Source: an uncultured Lachnospiraceae bacterium
GTDB taxonomy: Bacteria > Bacillota > Clostridia > Lachnospirales > Lachnospiraceae
Direction of reading: 5' to 3'
Assembly (NCBI GenBank): GCA_949051815.1
Contig: CARQVR010000059.1
Location: 1-21,658 of the forward strand
DNA: 21,658 nt
Position 1 is the first letter of the stretch. Every line of letters starts with the position of its first letter. Of this stretch, positions 21,622 through 21,658 are shown in pieces. The notes below the pieces were generated by a model, which was not told the origin of the DNA, did not search any database, and saw only the letters and a list, made by a program, of their open reading frames with translations. A program made the translations under genes and the position numbers.

Positions 21622-21658
21622 ATATTTATAAAAGTACTTGCAGGTTGCGTAAAACCTG

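Overview
The window looks like a chromosomal segment of a gut-type Lachnospiraceae/Clostridia bacterium. This is inferred from the protein repertoire: intracellular GH51/GH43 arabinosidases with a sugar ABC-transporter lipoprotein, an aldo/keto reductase with a C-terminal ferredoxin domain, an NA37-type nucleoid protein, an Mbeg1-like hydrolase, and a giant CAP/Ig-like secreted protein. Shine-Dalgarno sites are strong, promoters are sigma-A type, and genes are tightly packed, moderately GC-rich and mostly on the minus strand. No tRNA, rRNA, CRISPR array, phage module or intact insertion sequence was seen.

Layout. (1) 1-3.65 kb, minus strand: an arabinoside-use locus. A promoter at 3624-3652 drives a GH43 glycosidase and a GH51 alpha-L-arabinofuranosidase, followed by a 16-bp-stem terminator at 888-925. 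Next come a small Cys-rich protein and a separately promoted sugar-binding lipoprotein that runs off the left edge. (2) 3.8-7.65 kb: a PuuD-like class I amidotransferase (plus), convergent with and overlapping the stop codon of an Mbeg1-like hydrolase (minus). Upstream of the hydrolase are a nucleoid-associated protein and an unrecognised protein with a three-fold 17-residue repeat. A 208-bp fold-back DNA element lies between the last two. (3) 7.67-11.5 kb: an alanine/glycine:sodium symporter (plus), convergent with a MATE exporter (minus), preceded by an aldo/keto reductase-ferredoxin fusion. (4) 11.6-18.2 kb, minus strand: one probable operon of MmcQ/YjbR protein, a 1774-residue secreted CAP/Ig-like protein and a ZIP metal transporter, from a TTGAAA-18-TATAAT promoter. 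(5) 18.2-20.7 kb, plus strand: type I glutamine synthetase with its own promoter and terminator, then a YdeI/OmpD-associated-type protein. The promoter region holds an inverted-repeat-bounded structured element. (6) 20.7-21.66 kb: a PIN-domain/antitoxin-like pair (minus) whose PIN gene is cut short by an in-frame TAG, then the promoter and short leader of whatever lies to the right.

Working together: the GH43 and GH51 enzymes lack signal peptides, so they should act on short arabino-oligosaccharides imported by the ABC system whose binding protein starts at 289. The rest is housekeeping or loosely linked. The most unusual material is non-coding: two families of inverted-repeat elements (6783-6990 with a half copy at 11566-11666, and 18306-18458) and the broken PIN gene. 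I do not see a clear new defence or biosynthetic system.
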